Assembly (NCBI GenBank): GCA_942492815.1
Contig: OW818658.1
Coordinates: 3,100,001 to 3,164,000, forward strand
DNA: 64,000 bases
Direction: 5' to 3'
From: JAEUWI01 sp942492815
GTDB taxonomy: Bacteria; Hydrogenedentota; Hydrogenedentia; Hydrogenedentales; JAEUWI01
The position numbers and the translations under genes were made by a program. The notes under the pieces were generated by a model that searched no databases, had not been told where the DNA came from, and was given only the letters and a program-made list of their open reading frames with translations. Positions 1 to 8,641 of this stretch are shown here, piece after piece. Position 1 is the first letter of the stretch, and the number at the start of each line of letters is the position of its first letter.

Positions 1-24
1 GTAAATCGATTTGCCCTTGCTCAT
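1..24 (-). CDS. Start of a gene running off the left edge (8 codons)
   Basis: An ATG on the minus strand at 22-24 is preceded by a purine-rich GGGAGAGAG Shine-Dalgarno sequence and opens a frame reading MSKGKSIY to the window edge. It lies 21 nt downstream of the permease stop on the same strand, so it is probably the next gene of the same operon. Too little is visible to name it. In RbsC-type operons a second permease, an ATPase or a substrate-binding protein would be expected. Confidence 0.4.
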
Positions 25-45
25 CTCTCTCTCCCAATACCCCGC

Positions 46-1047
46 TCAGGGGCTTCTCCGCCGCTGCAACAGCACGGCCGCCACAATGATGGCACCGGTC
101 AGCATCAGTCGGCTGGCCTCGCCCACGGCGTTCAAACTTAGAATCTTCTCAAGATACCCTATCGTAAGCGCTCCCAGCAATGTCAGGAGCACGCTGCCGC
201 GCCCGCCCATGAGATTGGTGCCGCCGATCACCACAATGGCAATGGCGCTGAGCTCGTAGGCCGATCCGGCTTCCGGATCGCCCTGGGTTTCCTGTGCCGC
301 CTGGCAAATACCGGCGATGGCGGCAAAAAGGCCGCTGGCGCCATAGGCCAGGAGCTTCACCCGCGTCACAGATATCCCCGAAAGGTGCGCGGCGGTTTCG
401 TTGCCGCCCACGGCATAGAGCTGGCGACCGGCACGGGTGCGGGCCAGAACAAACCAGGCCAGCGCGACACAGAGGAGAAAGATGATGGTCACGACGGCCA
501 CGTTACCGCCGAGCACGCGGGTGTCGATGGCCGAAAAAATGGCCGGAAGCTCCCGGTTTTCAAAGCCACCACCGGGCAACTCGACATAGGTTGAGATCTT
601 TTTCCCTCCAGACAGGTGTTTGGCCAGGCCCCGCGCGAAAACCATCATGGCGAGGGTCACGATGAAGGGCTGGAGGGCGTATCGGGCGATCAGCGTCCCC
701 GATAGCAGTCCACAGCCGGCCCCTGCGGCGAGGCACAGGGGTGTGGCCACCCAGGCGCTCCACTCCCAGTGGATGGTCAGAATGGAAAAGAGCACAGCGG
801 TGAGCCCCAGGACACTGCCCACCGAGAGATCGATGCCGGCGGCAATGATGACCAGGGTCATGCCGCAGGCGAGGATCCCGTAGACCGAGACCTGGCGCAG
901 CATATCGCGATGGGTGTGCCAGGCATAGAAGGCACCATCGGCGTGAAAAAGAACGCCAATTGAAATAACCGCCGCGAGGGCGAGAATGGCGCGGGAGACC
1001 GGACTGCCCAGCAGGTTCGCCCATTGCGTGACAGGGCGGGCGCTCAC
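46..1047 (-). CDS. Sugar ABC transporter permease, RbsC/BPD_transp_2 family
   Basis: A 333-residue inner-membrane permease of the ribose/xylose/galactose (CUT2) importer class. It has a hydrophobic N-terminal helix, then the family-typical segment GMTLVIIAAGIDLSVGSVLG near residues 60-80, and further helices ending in a region with NLMGGRGS. Length and motifs fit RbsC-like permeases, which pair with a periplasmic sugar-binding protein and a double-cassette ATPase. Its start overlaps the stop of the upstream exported-protein gene by four bases (ATGA), so the two are translationally coupled. Neither the ATPase nor the binding protein is in the window. The sugar cannot be told from the sequence. 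Confidence 0.93.
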   Translation of the reverse strand: MSARPVTQWANLLGSPVSRAILALAAVISIGVLFHADGAFYAWHTHRDMLRQVSVYGILACGMTLVIIAAGIDLSVGSVLGLTAVLFSILTIHWEWSAWVATPLCLAAGAGCGLLSGTLIARYALQPFIVTLAMMVFARGLAKHLSGGKKISTYVELPGGGFENRELPAIFSAIDTRVLGGNVAVVTIIFLLCVALAWFVLARTRAGRQLYAVGGNETAAHLSGISVTRVKLLAYGASGLFAAIAGICQAAQETQGDPEAGSAYELSAIAIVVIGGTNLMGGRGSVLLTLLGALTIGYLEKILSLNAVGEASRLMLTGAIIVAAVLLQRRRSP

Positions 1048-1946
1048 GGCACCTCCTCAATGACAATGCCTTCGGATTCTGGTCCGTGAAGTACTGGGGT
1101 GTCGGCGGGCGGACCTATCGTCCAGTGCTCGATCACCACCAGGGGAGCCCCCACGTTCACCCCCGACTGAGCCCCTTCCAGGGCGGACTCGTAGATGTGG
1201 GTTTCATCGTCAAGGAGGGCCATCATCCGCACCCGGTTTTCGGCTTCGGGCTCGTTCAGCGAACTGCGGATTTCGAGGCGCCGGGTCCAAACGCCAAATG
1301 CCGTATTCATGGCGACTTCGGAAGCCGGTGAAGCCAATACCGCGCGCGACCGTTTATTTTTGTCGTACAGGGGCAAGACGTAGGACCCCTCGGGATAATT
1401 GAGTATTCTTGCAATCCCCTCGAAGCTGCCCCGAACCAGCTTCATGGGGCCGGGCTCTACCGGCACCACAAGTGCCCCGCTCCAGGCGATTCGGGCCGTG
1501 TTGCGAATACGCAAGTCCCGTCCTTCCTTCAAGGAACTGAGCACGGTTACTTTGTACGTCAACTCGGCCGTATCGCGCGAGATCTGGACTTCCTTTTTCA
1601 CCCGCCAATGGGACTCGGGATGCTCGGGCCCCAGTAGAAGCACGTAATCATCGCGGCGCTCGATGAGCTCGGCGGGCCCACGACGAACCACGGCATCGTC
1701 AGGCCGGATGGGCAGCACGTCGGTGATGAGTCCGCCCGGCTCAATCCAGCCACGTCCGTCCAGTTCGGCCGCCGTCAGATGCACGGGTTCCAGAAAGTTG
1801 TGTCCCCCCGGGACCCCGATAAAACGAACGGAAAAGGTACGGGTATCGAGCTCGATTCGGATTTTTCCGTTGTCGAGGGCAACCGGACCGCTGGCGGCCG
1901 AGGTCAGCGCGCCGATGAGCAACATGCAATGGATAGTCAAGTCCAT
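1044..1946 (-). CDS. Exported protein of unknown function, possible DUF4380-like beta-sandwich
   Basis: About 300 residues. The start at 1946 is chosen because it gives a short signal peptide (MDLTIHCMLLIGALTSAASG) and a normal leader length from the promoter at 2001-2029. An in-frame ATG at 1985 is the alternative and would add 13 residues. The mature part is beta-rich, with phrases such as NGKIRIELDTRTFSVRFIG that recall the galactose-mutarotase/DUF4380 style of sugar-recognition sandwich. That family assignment is only a resemblance. Four-base overlap with the sugar permease suggests a role in handling the same carbohydrate outside the cytoplasm. Confidence 0.6.
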   Translation of the reverse strand: MDLTIHCMLLIGALTSAASGPVALDNGKIRIELDTRTFSVRFIGVPGGHNFLEPVHLTAAELDGRGWIEPGGLITDVLPIRPDDAVVRRGPAELIERRDDYVLLLGPEHPESHWRVKKEVQISRDTAELTYKVTVLSSLKEGRDLRIRNTARIAWSGALVVPVEPGPMKLVRGSFEGIARILNYPEGSYVLPLYDKNKRSRAVLASPASEVAMNTAFGVWTRRLEIRSSLNEPEAENRVRMMALLDDETHIYESALEGAQSGVNVGAPLVVIEHWTIGPPADTPVLHGPESEGIVIEEVP

Positions 1947-2000
1947 GGATCCGATTCGATTCCCGCGATACGCCCCGATGTGCATAGCGTTCCGAGGGAC

Positions 2001-2029
2001 ATTTTAATCGCTGCGGATGCCACGGGCAA
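2001..2029 (-). promoter_or_regulatory. Sigma70-like promoter of the sugar transporter operon
   Basis: Minus strand: -35 TTGCCC (2024-2029), 17-nt spacer, -10 TAAAAT (2001-2006). Transcription would start near 1994, about 48 nt upstream of the preferred ATG at 1946. It is back to back with the cysK promoter, with the two -35 boxes 12 bp apart. Confidence 0.45.
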
Positions 2030-2041
2030 GGAAAAAGGGGA

Positions 2042-2070
2042 TTGAAATGCGGGTTGCGGGATGCTAGCAT
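2042..2070 (+). promoter_or_regulatory. Sigma70-like promoter of cysK
   Basis: Plus strand: -35 TTGAAA (2042-2047), 17-nt spacer, extended -10 TGC-TAGCAT (2062-2070). It predicts a leader of about 135 nt before the cysK ATG. No known SAM or other sulfur riboswitch could be recognised in that leader. Confidence 0.4.
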
Positions 2071-2211
2071 GGCGGATGCGTGCGTTCGTGACGTCTCGCG
2101 CACCCTCGCCGGGCTGGACCACAAGGCAAATCCAGAGGACAGGCCCGCGGCGGCTGCCAGGCAGCTATCCATTTTACCCCGGCAAGAAATCCAACAGGAG
2201 GAGCCACTCTA

Positions 2212-3144
2212 ATGTCCATTTTCGAAGACAACAGCCGTAGTATCGGAAATACCCCGCTGGTGAAGCTGCATAAGCTCGCCAAGGGCCTCAAGACCGAGAA
2301 CGTGTATGCGAAGATTGAAGGCCGCAACCCCGCCTACTCCGTGAAGTGCCGCATCGGCGCCGCCATGATCTGGGATGCCGAAGAGAAAGGCATCCTTCAG
2401 CCGGGCGGCACGATTGTGGAGCCCACCTCCGGTAACACAGGTATTGCCCTGGCCTTCGTGGCTGCGGCGCGCGGTTACAAACTCATTCTCACCATGCCGG
2501 AAACCATGAGTCTGGAACGGCGCAGCATGCTGAAGGCCTTCGGTGCCGACCTCGTCCTTACGCCTGGCGACAAGGGCATGCCCGGCGCCATCGCGGAAGC
2601 GGAGAAGATCGCGGCGGAAAACCCCGACTATTTCCTGCCCCAGCAGTTCAAGAACCCGGCCAACCCGGCCATCCACCGGAAAACCACCGGCCCCGAGATC
2701 TGGAACGACACGAACGGCGAGATCGATGTGTTCGTGGCGGGCGTGGGCACCGGCGGCACCATCACCGGCGTCTCCCAGTACATTAAGAAGGACCAGGGCA
2801 AGGCCATCGAGAGTGTGGCGGTTGAGCCGGAAAACAGCCCCGTACTCAGCGGCGGCTCCCCCGGCAAGCACAAGGTGCAGGGCATCGGCGCGGGCTTCAT
2901 CCCGGACATCCTGGACATGAGCCTGGTGGACAAGGTCGAAAAGATCTCCGACGACGAAGCTTTCAGCACGGCGCGACGCCTGGCCCGTGAAGAGGGCATC
3001 ATCTGCGGCATCAGTTGCGGCGCGGCCGCCGCCGTGGCATTGCGCCTCGCCAGCCAGGATGCCTATGCGGGCAAGACCATCGTGGTGGTGCTTCCCGACT
3101 CCGGCGAGCGCTATCTCTCTACGCCCCTCTTCCAGGAAAGCTGA
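2212..3144 (+). CDS. cysK: Cysteine synthase A (O-acetylserine sulfhydrylase)
   Basis: Makes L-cysteine from O-acetylserine and sulfide with PLP. The 310-residue protein is strongly CysK-like: NPAYSVKCR carries the PLP-binding lysine (K45), followed by the EPTSGNTGIA substrate loop, the TMPETMS segment, and the phosphate-binding GVGTGGTITGV. The end (SGERYLSTPLF) is also typical of the family. The ATG follows a strong AGGAGGAG Shine-Dalgarno sequence. A Rho-independent terminator lies 20 nt after the stop, so it is transcribed at least partly apart from metY. Sulfide capture here and in metY suggests coordinated sulfur assimilation. Confidence 0.97.
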   Translation: MSIFEDNSRSIGNTPLVKLHKLAKGLKTENVYAKIEGRNPAYSVKCRIGAAMIWDAEEKGILQPGGTIVEPTSGNTGIALAFVAAARGYKLILTMPETMSLERRSMLKAFGADLVLTPGDKGMPGAIAEAEKIAAENPDYFLPQQFKNPANPAIHRKTTGPEIWNDTNGEIDVFVAGVGTGGTITGVSQYIKKDQGKAIESVAVEPENSPVLSGGSPGKHKVQGIGAGFIPDILDMSLVDKVEKISDDEAFSTARRLAREEGIICGISCGAAAAVALRLASQDAYAGKTIVVVLPDSGERYLSTPLFQES

Positions 3145-3163
3145 TTGAGATAAGGGACATTAC

Positions 3164-3196
3164 GCCGGACGCGGCACGCTTCGCGTCCGGCTTTTT
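3164..3196 (+). terminator. Rho-independent terminator of cysK
   Basis: A perfect 10-bp GC-rich stem, GCCGGACGCG (3164-3173) with CGCGTCCGGC (3182-3191), has an 8-nt loop and is followed directly by TTTTT. It begins 20 nt after the cysK stop. Confidence 0.9.
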
Positions 3197-3221
3197 CATG
3201 TCCGAACGGACGCAGTGAATA

Positions 3222-3230
3222 TGGTATACT
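3222..3230 (+). promoter_or_regulatory. Extended -10 promoter candidate for metY-metXW
   Basis: TGG-TATACT fits an extended -10 element. No convincing -35 box lies 16-18 nt upstream. It sits between the cysK terminator and the metY ribosome-binding site, where a new promoter is needed. Confidence 0.4.
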
Positions 3231-3280
3231 CGCGAGCCCAGGCACCGACCGCAGAACCGTTTTCGGAGGAACAGGAAACC

Positions 3281-4573
3281 ATGGCTGACTCACTTTCACT
3301 CGACACACTCGCCCTGCACGCGGGGCAGGAGGTGGACCCTACCACCGGGTCCCGCGCTGTGCCTATCTATCAGACGACGTCCTACGTGTTTCACGATCAC
3401 GAACACGCGGCCAATCTTTTCGCCTTGAACGAATTCGGGAATATCTATTCCCGGATTATGAACCCGACGGTGGACGTGTTCGAGAAACGCGTCGCCGCCC
3501 TGGAAGGCGGCGTCCTCGGTCTGGGCTTTGCCTCGGGATCGGCCGCGATCACGACCGCCTGCCTGAACATCTGCCGCAACGGACAGAATTTCGTTTCCTC
3601 CAAATCGTTGTACGGCGGCACCTACAACCTCTTCGCCCACACCTTCCATGATTTCGGGATCGAGGCCCGCTTCGTGGATGCCAGCGACCCGGCGAATATC
3701 GCGGCGGCCATCGACGCCAACACGCGTTTCGTGTTCGTGGAGAGCATCGGCAACCCCGCCAACGACGTGTTGGATTTCGAAGCGGTCGCGAAGGTCGCCC
3801 ACGACCATGGAATTCCTCTCATCGTCGACAACACCGTCACCTCTCCCCTGCTGTTCCGCCCTATCGAACATGGTGCGGATATCGTGGTCCATTCCGCAAC
3901 GAAAATGATCGGCGGTCACGGCACTTCGATCGGCGGCGTGCTGGTCGATAGCTGCAAGTTTGACTGGAACAACGGCAAGTTCCCGGAGCTGACCGAACCG
4001 AATCCCAGCTACCACGGGATGAAGTTCTACGAGCACTTCAGCGGAATTGGCAACATCAGCTATATCCTCAAGGCGCGGGTGACGCTGCTTCGTGATATGG
4101 GTGCCTGCCTCTCCCCTTTCAACGCCTTCCTGCTCCTCCAGGGCCTGGAGACGATTCACCTCCGCGCCCCGCGCCACTGCGAAAACGCCCTCAAGGTGGC
4201 CCGCTTCCTGGAAGGCCATGAGGCGGTCTCCTGGGTAAACTACCCTGGACTGGAAAGCCACAAGGACCATGCCCGGGCCATGCAGTACCTCCCGAAGGGC
4301 CAGGGCGCGATTCTGGGCTTCGGTATCAAGGGCGGGCGCGAGGCGGCCATCACCTTTATCAACAGTTGCAAGCTGGCTTCCCACCTGGCCAACGTGCTGG
4401 ATGCGAAAACCCTCGTGATCCATCCCGCTACGACCACACACCAGCAATTGAGCGAGGCCGAGCAGGCCGCCGCCGGGGTCACGCCGGACTATATACGCAT
4501 ATCGGTAGGCATTGAGGGCGCGGACGATATCATTGCGGACTTTGCCCAGGCCCTGGCCGCATCGCGGCACTGA
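3281..4573 (+). CDS. metY: O-acetylhomoserine sulfhydrylase (aminocarboxypropyltransferase)
   Basis: A PLP enzyme of the Cys/Met metabolism family that joins O-acetylhomoserine and sulfide to give homocysteine. With the ATG at 3281 it is 430 residues, the usual MetY size. That start has a GGAGGAA Shine-Dalgarno sequence, while an in-frame upstream start at 3215 has none. Family landmarks are TLALHAGQ near the N-terminus, ASGSAAI near residue 85, the aspartate in IVDNTVTSP, and VVHSATKMIGGHG with the PLP lysine at K208. It is followed 39 nt later by the metX-metW fusion, whose product O-acetylhomoserine is its substrate. Together they form a direct-sulfhydrylation route to methionine. Confidence 0.95.
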   Translation: MADSLSLDTLALHAGQEVDPTTGSRAVPIYQTTSYVFHDHEHAANLFALNEFGNIYSRIMNPTVDVFEKRVAALEGGVLGLGFASGSAAITTACLNICRNGQNFVSSKSLYGGTYNLFAHTFHDFGIEARFVDASDPANIAAAIDANTRFVFVESIGNPANDVLDFEAVAKVAHDHGIPLIVDNTVTSPLLFRPIEHGADIVVHSATKMIGGHGTSIGGVLVDSCKFDWNNGKFPELTEPNPSYHGMKFYEHFSGIGNISYILKARVTLLRDMGACLSPFNAFLLLQGLETIHLRAPRHCENALKVARFLEGHEAVSWVNYPGLESHKDHARAMQYLPKGQGAILGFGIKGGREAAITFINSCKLASHLANVLDAKTLVIHPATTTHQQLSEAEQAAAGVTPDYIRISVGIEGADDIIADFAQALAASRH

Positions 4574-4612
4574 GAAAAGAAACCGCGCTCGCACGCGGTC
4601 GGAAAGTACTCC

Positions 4613-6415
4613 ATGGTTGATGAGGATTCGGTCGGCATCGTAGAGGTGCGTCACTTTACCTTTGCGGAGCCGCCCCACCCGTTGAAACTGGCCAGCGGTG
4701 CCACCCTGGGCCCGATCACGCTGGCCTATGAGACCTATGGCACGCTGGACGAAAACCAGAGCAATGCCATCCTGCTGACCCACGCGCTGTCGGGCGACGC
4801 CCACGCGGCCGGACGCCATTCGGAGGCCGACTCCAGGCCGGGCTGGTGGGACTCCATGGTCGGTCCGGGCAAGGCCTTTGACACGAACAAGTACTTTGTC
4901 ATTTGCTCCAACGTGCTCGGCGGGTGCATGGGTTCGACGGGCCCCTCCTCGATCAATCCGGCAACGGGCAAGCCCTACGGCCTCGATTTCCCGGTCATCA
5001 CGGTGGGCGACATGGTCGTCGCGCAACACCATCTTGTGTGCCACTTGGGGATCTCGAAGCTCCTGGCGGTGGCGGGCGGTTCCATGGGCGGCATGCAGGC
5101 CCTGGAATGGGCCACGCGCTATCCCGATGCCGTGGACTCCGTGATGATCATCGCCTCGACGCACCTGAGCGGCGCCCAGCAGATCGCCTTTGACGCGGTG
5201 GGTCGCCATGCGATTCAGGCGGATCATTCCTTCAACGGAGGCAACTACTACGGCACCGAGGGTCCGGCCCAGGGACTGGCCATTGCGCGGATGCTGGCCC
5301 ATATCACCTACCTGTCGGAAGAGTCCATGCGGATGAAGTTCGGCCGGAGCCTGCGGAGCGCTGAGGCGCTCCAGTACGACTTCGACAGCGAGTTCGCCGT
5401 GGAGACCTACCTGGATTATCAGGGCGAGCAGTTCGTCAACCGATTCGACGCCAACACCTATCTGTACGTCACGAAGGCGCTGGACTATTTCGATATCGCG
5501 GCGACCTATGGTTCCCTCGATGATGCCATGAAACGCGTCCTCGGCAAGGTCCTGGTCATTTCGTTCTCCTCCGACTGGCTCTATCCGCCCTACTTTTCTC
5601 AAGAGATCGTATATACCCTGGCCCGGCAGAAGAAGAACGTGAGCTACTGCAATATCCAGTCGGACTACGGCCACGACGCCTTCCTGCTCGAAGTCGGCGT
5701 GATCTCGAAAATCGTAAGGGGATTCCTGGAGCACACGCGGAACCCCGAGCTGGTGCGCACTCAACTCTTGAACGCCGACTCCGAAACGGAAACAGCGCCA
5801 CCGACAGCGGCAATTGAAAATATCTACGAAGGCCACCGCGTCGACTACGACATGATCGTGAACCTTGTGGAGAGCGGCAGCCGTGTACTCGATATCGGCT
5901 GTGGAGACGGGGAACTGCTCTGCAAACTCATCGCCAAGAAGAACGTCCAAGCCGTAGGCCTTGAGGTGGCCCAGGGCAGCGTCGTAAGTTGTATTCGCCG
6001 GGGTATCTCGGTGATTCAGGCGGACATCGACAAGGGGCTCAGCGCCCTGCCGGACCAGAGCTTCGACTACATCATCCTCAGCATGACCCTTCAAGTCATC
6101 CGCAAGCCCGACCTGGCGCTCAAGGAAATGCTACGGGTGGGCAAGAAGTGTATCGTGAGCTTTCCAAACTTCGGACACTGGCGCGTCCGCTGGATGACCT
6201 TCTTCGAGGGTCGCGCCCCGGTCACCCGCAACCTGCCCTATGCCTGGTATCAGACACCCAACCGGCACGTACTGGCAATCGATGACTTCCGCCAGTTGTG
6301 CAATGACCTGAACGCCCAGATCGAGCGTGAGATACCCCTCTACAGCGAGGGCGTGGCGCGGTTCTGGCCCAACCTGTTTGCAGAAGAAGCGCTGTACGTG
6401 ATCACGTCGCCATAA
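4613..6415 (+). CDS. metX: Fused homoserine O-acetyltransferase (MetX) and MetW-like methyltransferase-fold protein
   Basis: One 600-residue frame with two domains. Residues about 10-380 are an alpha/beta-hydrolase acyltransferase of the MetX family, with nucleophile Ser157 in GGSMGGMQ, Asp321 in FSSDWLYPP and His354 in YGHDAFLLE. The family transfers acetyl (or succinyl) from CoA to homoserine. Residues about 402-600 match MetW, with the SAM-fold motif VLDIGCGDG at 425-433 and the typical NFGHWRVR segment. A short linker rich in Thr, Ala and Pro joins them. In other bacteria MetW is a separate partner of MetX, so the fusion fixes them one to one. Acyl specificity cannot be read from the sequence, but metY next door favours acetyl. 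Confidence 0.95.
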   Translation: MVDEDSVGIVEVRHFTFAEPPHPLKLASGATLGPITLAYETYGTLDENQSNAILLTHALSGDAHAAGRHSEADSRPGWWDSMVGPGKAFDTNKYFVICSNVLGGCMGSTGPSSINPATGKPYGLDFPVITVGDMVVAQHHLVCHLGISKLLAVAGGSMGGMQALEWATRYPDAVDSVMIIASTHLSGAQQIAFDAVGRHAIQADHSFNGGNYYGTEGPAQGLAIARMLAHITYLSEESMRMKFGRSLRSAEALQYDFDSEFAVETYLDYQGEQFVNRFDANTYLYVTKALDYFDIAATYGSLDDAMKRVLGKVLVISFSSDWLYPPYFSQEIVYTLARQKKNVSYCNIQSDYGHDAFLLEVGVISKIVRGFLEHTRNPELVRTQLLNADSETETAPPTAAIENIYEGHRVDYDMIVNLVESGSRVLDIGCGDGELLCKLIAKKNVQAVGLEVAQGSVVSCIRRGISVIQADIDKGLSALPDQSFDYIILSMTLQVIRKPDLALKEMLRVGKKCIVSFPNFGHWRVRWMTFFEGRAPVTRNLPYAWYQTPNRHVLAIDDFRQLCNDLNAQIEREIPLYSEGVARFWPNLFAEEALYVITSP

Positions 6416-6449
6416 GAGAGAGTTGGCGGCGGGGCGGTTATGTGGGTCT

Positions 6450-6500
6450 TATGGGTCTTATGGGTCTTATGGGTCGTATGGGTCGTATGGGTCGTATGGG
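6450..6500. repeat. 9-bp tandem repeat, unit TATGGGTC(T/G)
   Basis: About 5.7 copies, preceded by one imperfect copy at 6439-6449. The last base of the unit changes from T to G after two copies. It lies between the convergent metXW and uup genes and encodes nothing recognisable. Confidence 0.9.
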
Positions 6501-6531
6501 ATCCCGGACCCTAATGAATTCGACCGCGCCA

Positions 6532-6587
6532 CTGTCAACTGTCAACTGTCAACTGTCAACTGTCAACTGTCAACTGTCAACTGTCAA
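6532..6587. repeat. 7-bp tandem repeat, 8 perfect copies of CTGTCAA
   Basis: Eight identical head-to-tail heptamers end one base before the uup stop codon (TAG at 6588-6590 on the minus strand). With the 9-bp array 31 bp away this is a double microsatellite, a likely site of copy-number variation. Confidence 0.95.
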
Positions 6588-8516
6588 CTAATCATTCTTC
6601 CTTCGTTCCAGCTCTTCCCACCGGGCGAAAAGTTCCTCCACCTGGGTCTGGGCCTCCTGCAACTCCGCGAGCGCCTTTTCCACCATTTCACGGCCTTTTT
6701 CGTAGAGTGTGGGGTCATGCACGACCAACTCCAATTCGCGAACTCGTCCCTCGGCTTCCGCGATGGTCGTCTCCATATTGTCCAGTTCGCGCTTCTCATT
6801 GTAGGTCAGCTTGGCACTGGCTTTTTTCGCCTCTGCCGGTGCCGCCTGCGCCGCCTTGCGGACCTCCGCCTTCTGCTCCACGGCGCGATGGCTGCAATAC
6901 AGCAGGTAGTCGTCGTAGTTCCCCGGAAGGAGCATCAGCTTGCCTTCGGGCTCAAAGACGAGAATGTGGGTGCAGACGCGATTGAGGAAATAGCGGTCGT
7001 GGCTCACGATCATCGCACAGCCCGCGAAGTTCTCAATGGTCTCTTCCAGCACGCGAAGGGTATACAGATCGAGGTCATTGGTGGGCTCGTCGAGCATGAG
7101 AAAATTGCCGCCGCGAAGGAGCTTCTTGACCATGTCGAGTCGATTGAACTCGCCGCCTGAAAGCTGTCCGATGGGCATTTCCATCGCATTTCCGTCGAAG
7201 AGAAAATTGCCCAGGTAGGATGGGATATGGAGACGTCGTTTCCCCACGTCCATGTGACGCGCGCCGTCCGCGACGTGATCGATGATGCTCATGGTCCGAT
7301 CCACGTCCTCGTGGTTCTGGTCGACATAGAGGAAGCGCGTGTTCTCGCCGATAATAACCTTGCCCTTGCGCGGGCGGCCCTCACCCATGAGCACCTTGAG
7401 GAGCGTTGTCTTGCCGGCACCGTTCGGGCCGATGATTCCCACGCGCATTTCGGGCTGCATGATCATCGTGAAATTCTTGATCAGATCGCGATCACCCAGG
7501 GAAAAAGTGATATCGCGCGCTTCCAGAATAGTCTTGCCGAGGCGGGTTGGCTCCGGAATTTCAAAGACGAACTCGCGGTGTTTGAGCGGCGGGCCCTGTT
7601 CCTGCACGTCCAGAAAACGATCGATGCGGGCCTTCTGCTTTGTAGACCGGGCCTTCGCACCGCGGCGGTACCAGGCGAGTTCACGGCGCATAAGCGCGAG
7701 ACGATTGTTTTCGGTCTGGGCCTCGCTCGACTCCACCTGAAGCTTGTATTCCAGAAACCGGGCATAGCTGCCCGGAAAGGAGTAGATCTTGTTGAACTCG
7801 ATTTCCACGATACGGTTCACGATCCGGTCCAGGAAGAAGCGGTCGTGGGTCACCAGCACACAACTGCCCTCGTACTGCTCCAGGAAGCGCTCGATCCATT
7901 CCACGCTGCGCGTGTCGATGTGGTTGGTGGGCTCGTCGAGGATGAGCACGTCTGGGTGCTGCAGGAGCTTGTGGGCGAGATCCACGCGGCGCAGCTCGCC
8001 CCCGGAAAGGGATGCTAGATTCCGCTCCGCCGCCACCAGCCCGAGGGCCATGGAGATACGGCGTATCTCCTGATCCAGGTTCCAGCCGTTCTCAAGGTCG
8101 ATCGTATGCTGGAGATCGTGGATCGTGTGAGAAAGATCCGTGTAGCGCGGATCGGTGTCGGAGAGCCCCCCCATCTCTTCGAGCATGGCGTGGTACTCGT
8201 CCACACGGGCCTGGGCGGGGGCCACCGCCAGCTTCAGGGCCTCTTCGACACTCAGGGCTTCGTCCAGCGGACATTGTTGCTGGAGGAGGGCGATCGAGAG
8301 TCCCTGCCGACGGATGACCTCGCCACTTTCGGGCACGATCAGGCCCGCCATGATCTTTAGCAGCGTCGATTTACCGCAGCCGTTCCTGCCGATGAGACCG
8401 ATGCGATCACCCTCGTGCACGGTCATGGAGATATTGTCGAGCACGGGCTGGGATCCGTAGCTGTGATAGATCTCGTGGGCGGTGAGGACGGCTTTGGGGG
8501 GAACTGCTTGGGACAT
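6588..8516 (-). CDS. uup: ABC-F family ATPase, Uup-like
   Basis: A 642-residue soluble protein with two ABC cassettes and no membrane domain. The first Walker A is GRNGCGKST (43-51) and the second is GPNGAGKTT. Both cassettes have LSGGE signatures and LDEPTNH or LDEPTND Walker B regions. The charged C-terminal tail after residue 560 looks like the Uup coiled-coil domain. ABC-F proteins act on ribosomes (or, for Uup, also on DNA structures) rather than in transport. The ATG at 8514-8516 is chosen because cassette homology starts just after it, but its Shine-Dalgarno sequence is weak. The frame stays open upstream to 8675. The stop codon abuts the CTGTCAA repeat. Confidence 0.92.
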   Translation of the reverse strand: MSQAVPPKAVLTAHEIYHSYGSQPVLDNISMTVHEGDRIGLIGRNGCGKSTLLKIMAGLIVPESGEVIRRQGLSIALLQQQCPLDEALSVEEALKLAVAPAQARVDEYHAMLEEMGGLSDTDPRYTDLSHTIHDLQHTIDLENGWNLDQEIRRISMALGLVAAERNLASLSGGELRRVDLAHKLLQHPDVLILDEPTNHIDTRSVEWIERFLEQYEGSCVLVTHDRFFLDRIVNRIVEIEFNKIYSFPGSYARFLEYKLQVESSEAQTENNRLALMRRELAWYRRGAKARSTKQKARIDRFLDVQEQGPPLKHREFVFEIPEPTRLGKTILEARDITFSLGDRDLIKNFTMIMQPEMRVGIIGPNGAGKTTLLKVLMGEGRPRKGKVIIGENTRFLYVDQNHEDVDRTMSIIDHVADGARHMDVGKRRLHIPSYLGNFLFDGNAMEMPIGQLSGGEFNRLDMVKKLLRGGNFLMLDEPTNDLDLYTLRVLEETIENFAGCAMIVSHDRYFLNRVCTHILVFEPEGKLMLLPGNYDDYLLYCSHRAVEQKAEVRKAAQAAPAEAKKASAKLTYNEKRELDNMETTIAEAEGRVRELELVVHDPTLYEKGREMVEKALAELQEAQTQVEELFARWEELERRKND

Positions 8517-8641
8517 GGAACGGCACTTTCGAAGATGGTGGGAGCTTAACGGGCTAACATACCCTACAGCGCGGCCCATATGCAAAAGTCGGGGAGCTTT
8601 TCGAGAACGCTCAGGGTACCCTGAATGGCCTGCCGCAGCCA

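Noticed and set aside
2077..2211. SAM or other sulfur riboswitch in the cysK leader
   Set aside because: Some short matches (GCTGG, GGCAA) but not the ordered conserved blocks or kink-turn of a SAM-I element; no other class fits.
3296..6094. 932-residue minus-strand frame across metY and metXW
   Set aside because: It is the antisense of two well-identified enzymes, His/Val/Arg-rich with no family motifs; an artefact of high third-position GC.
6450..6587. CRISPR array
   Set aside because: Units of 7 and 9 bp without spacers; plain tandem repeats, no cas genes nearby.
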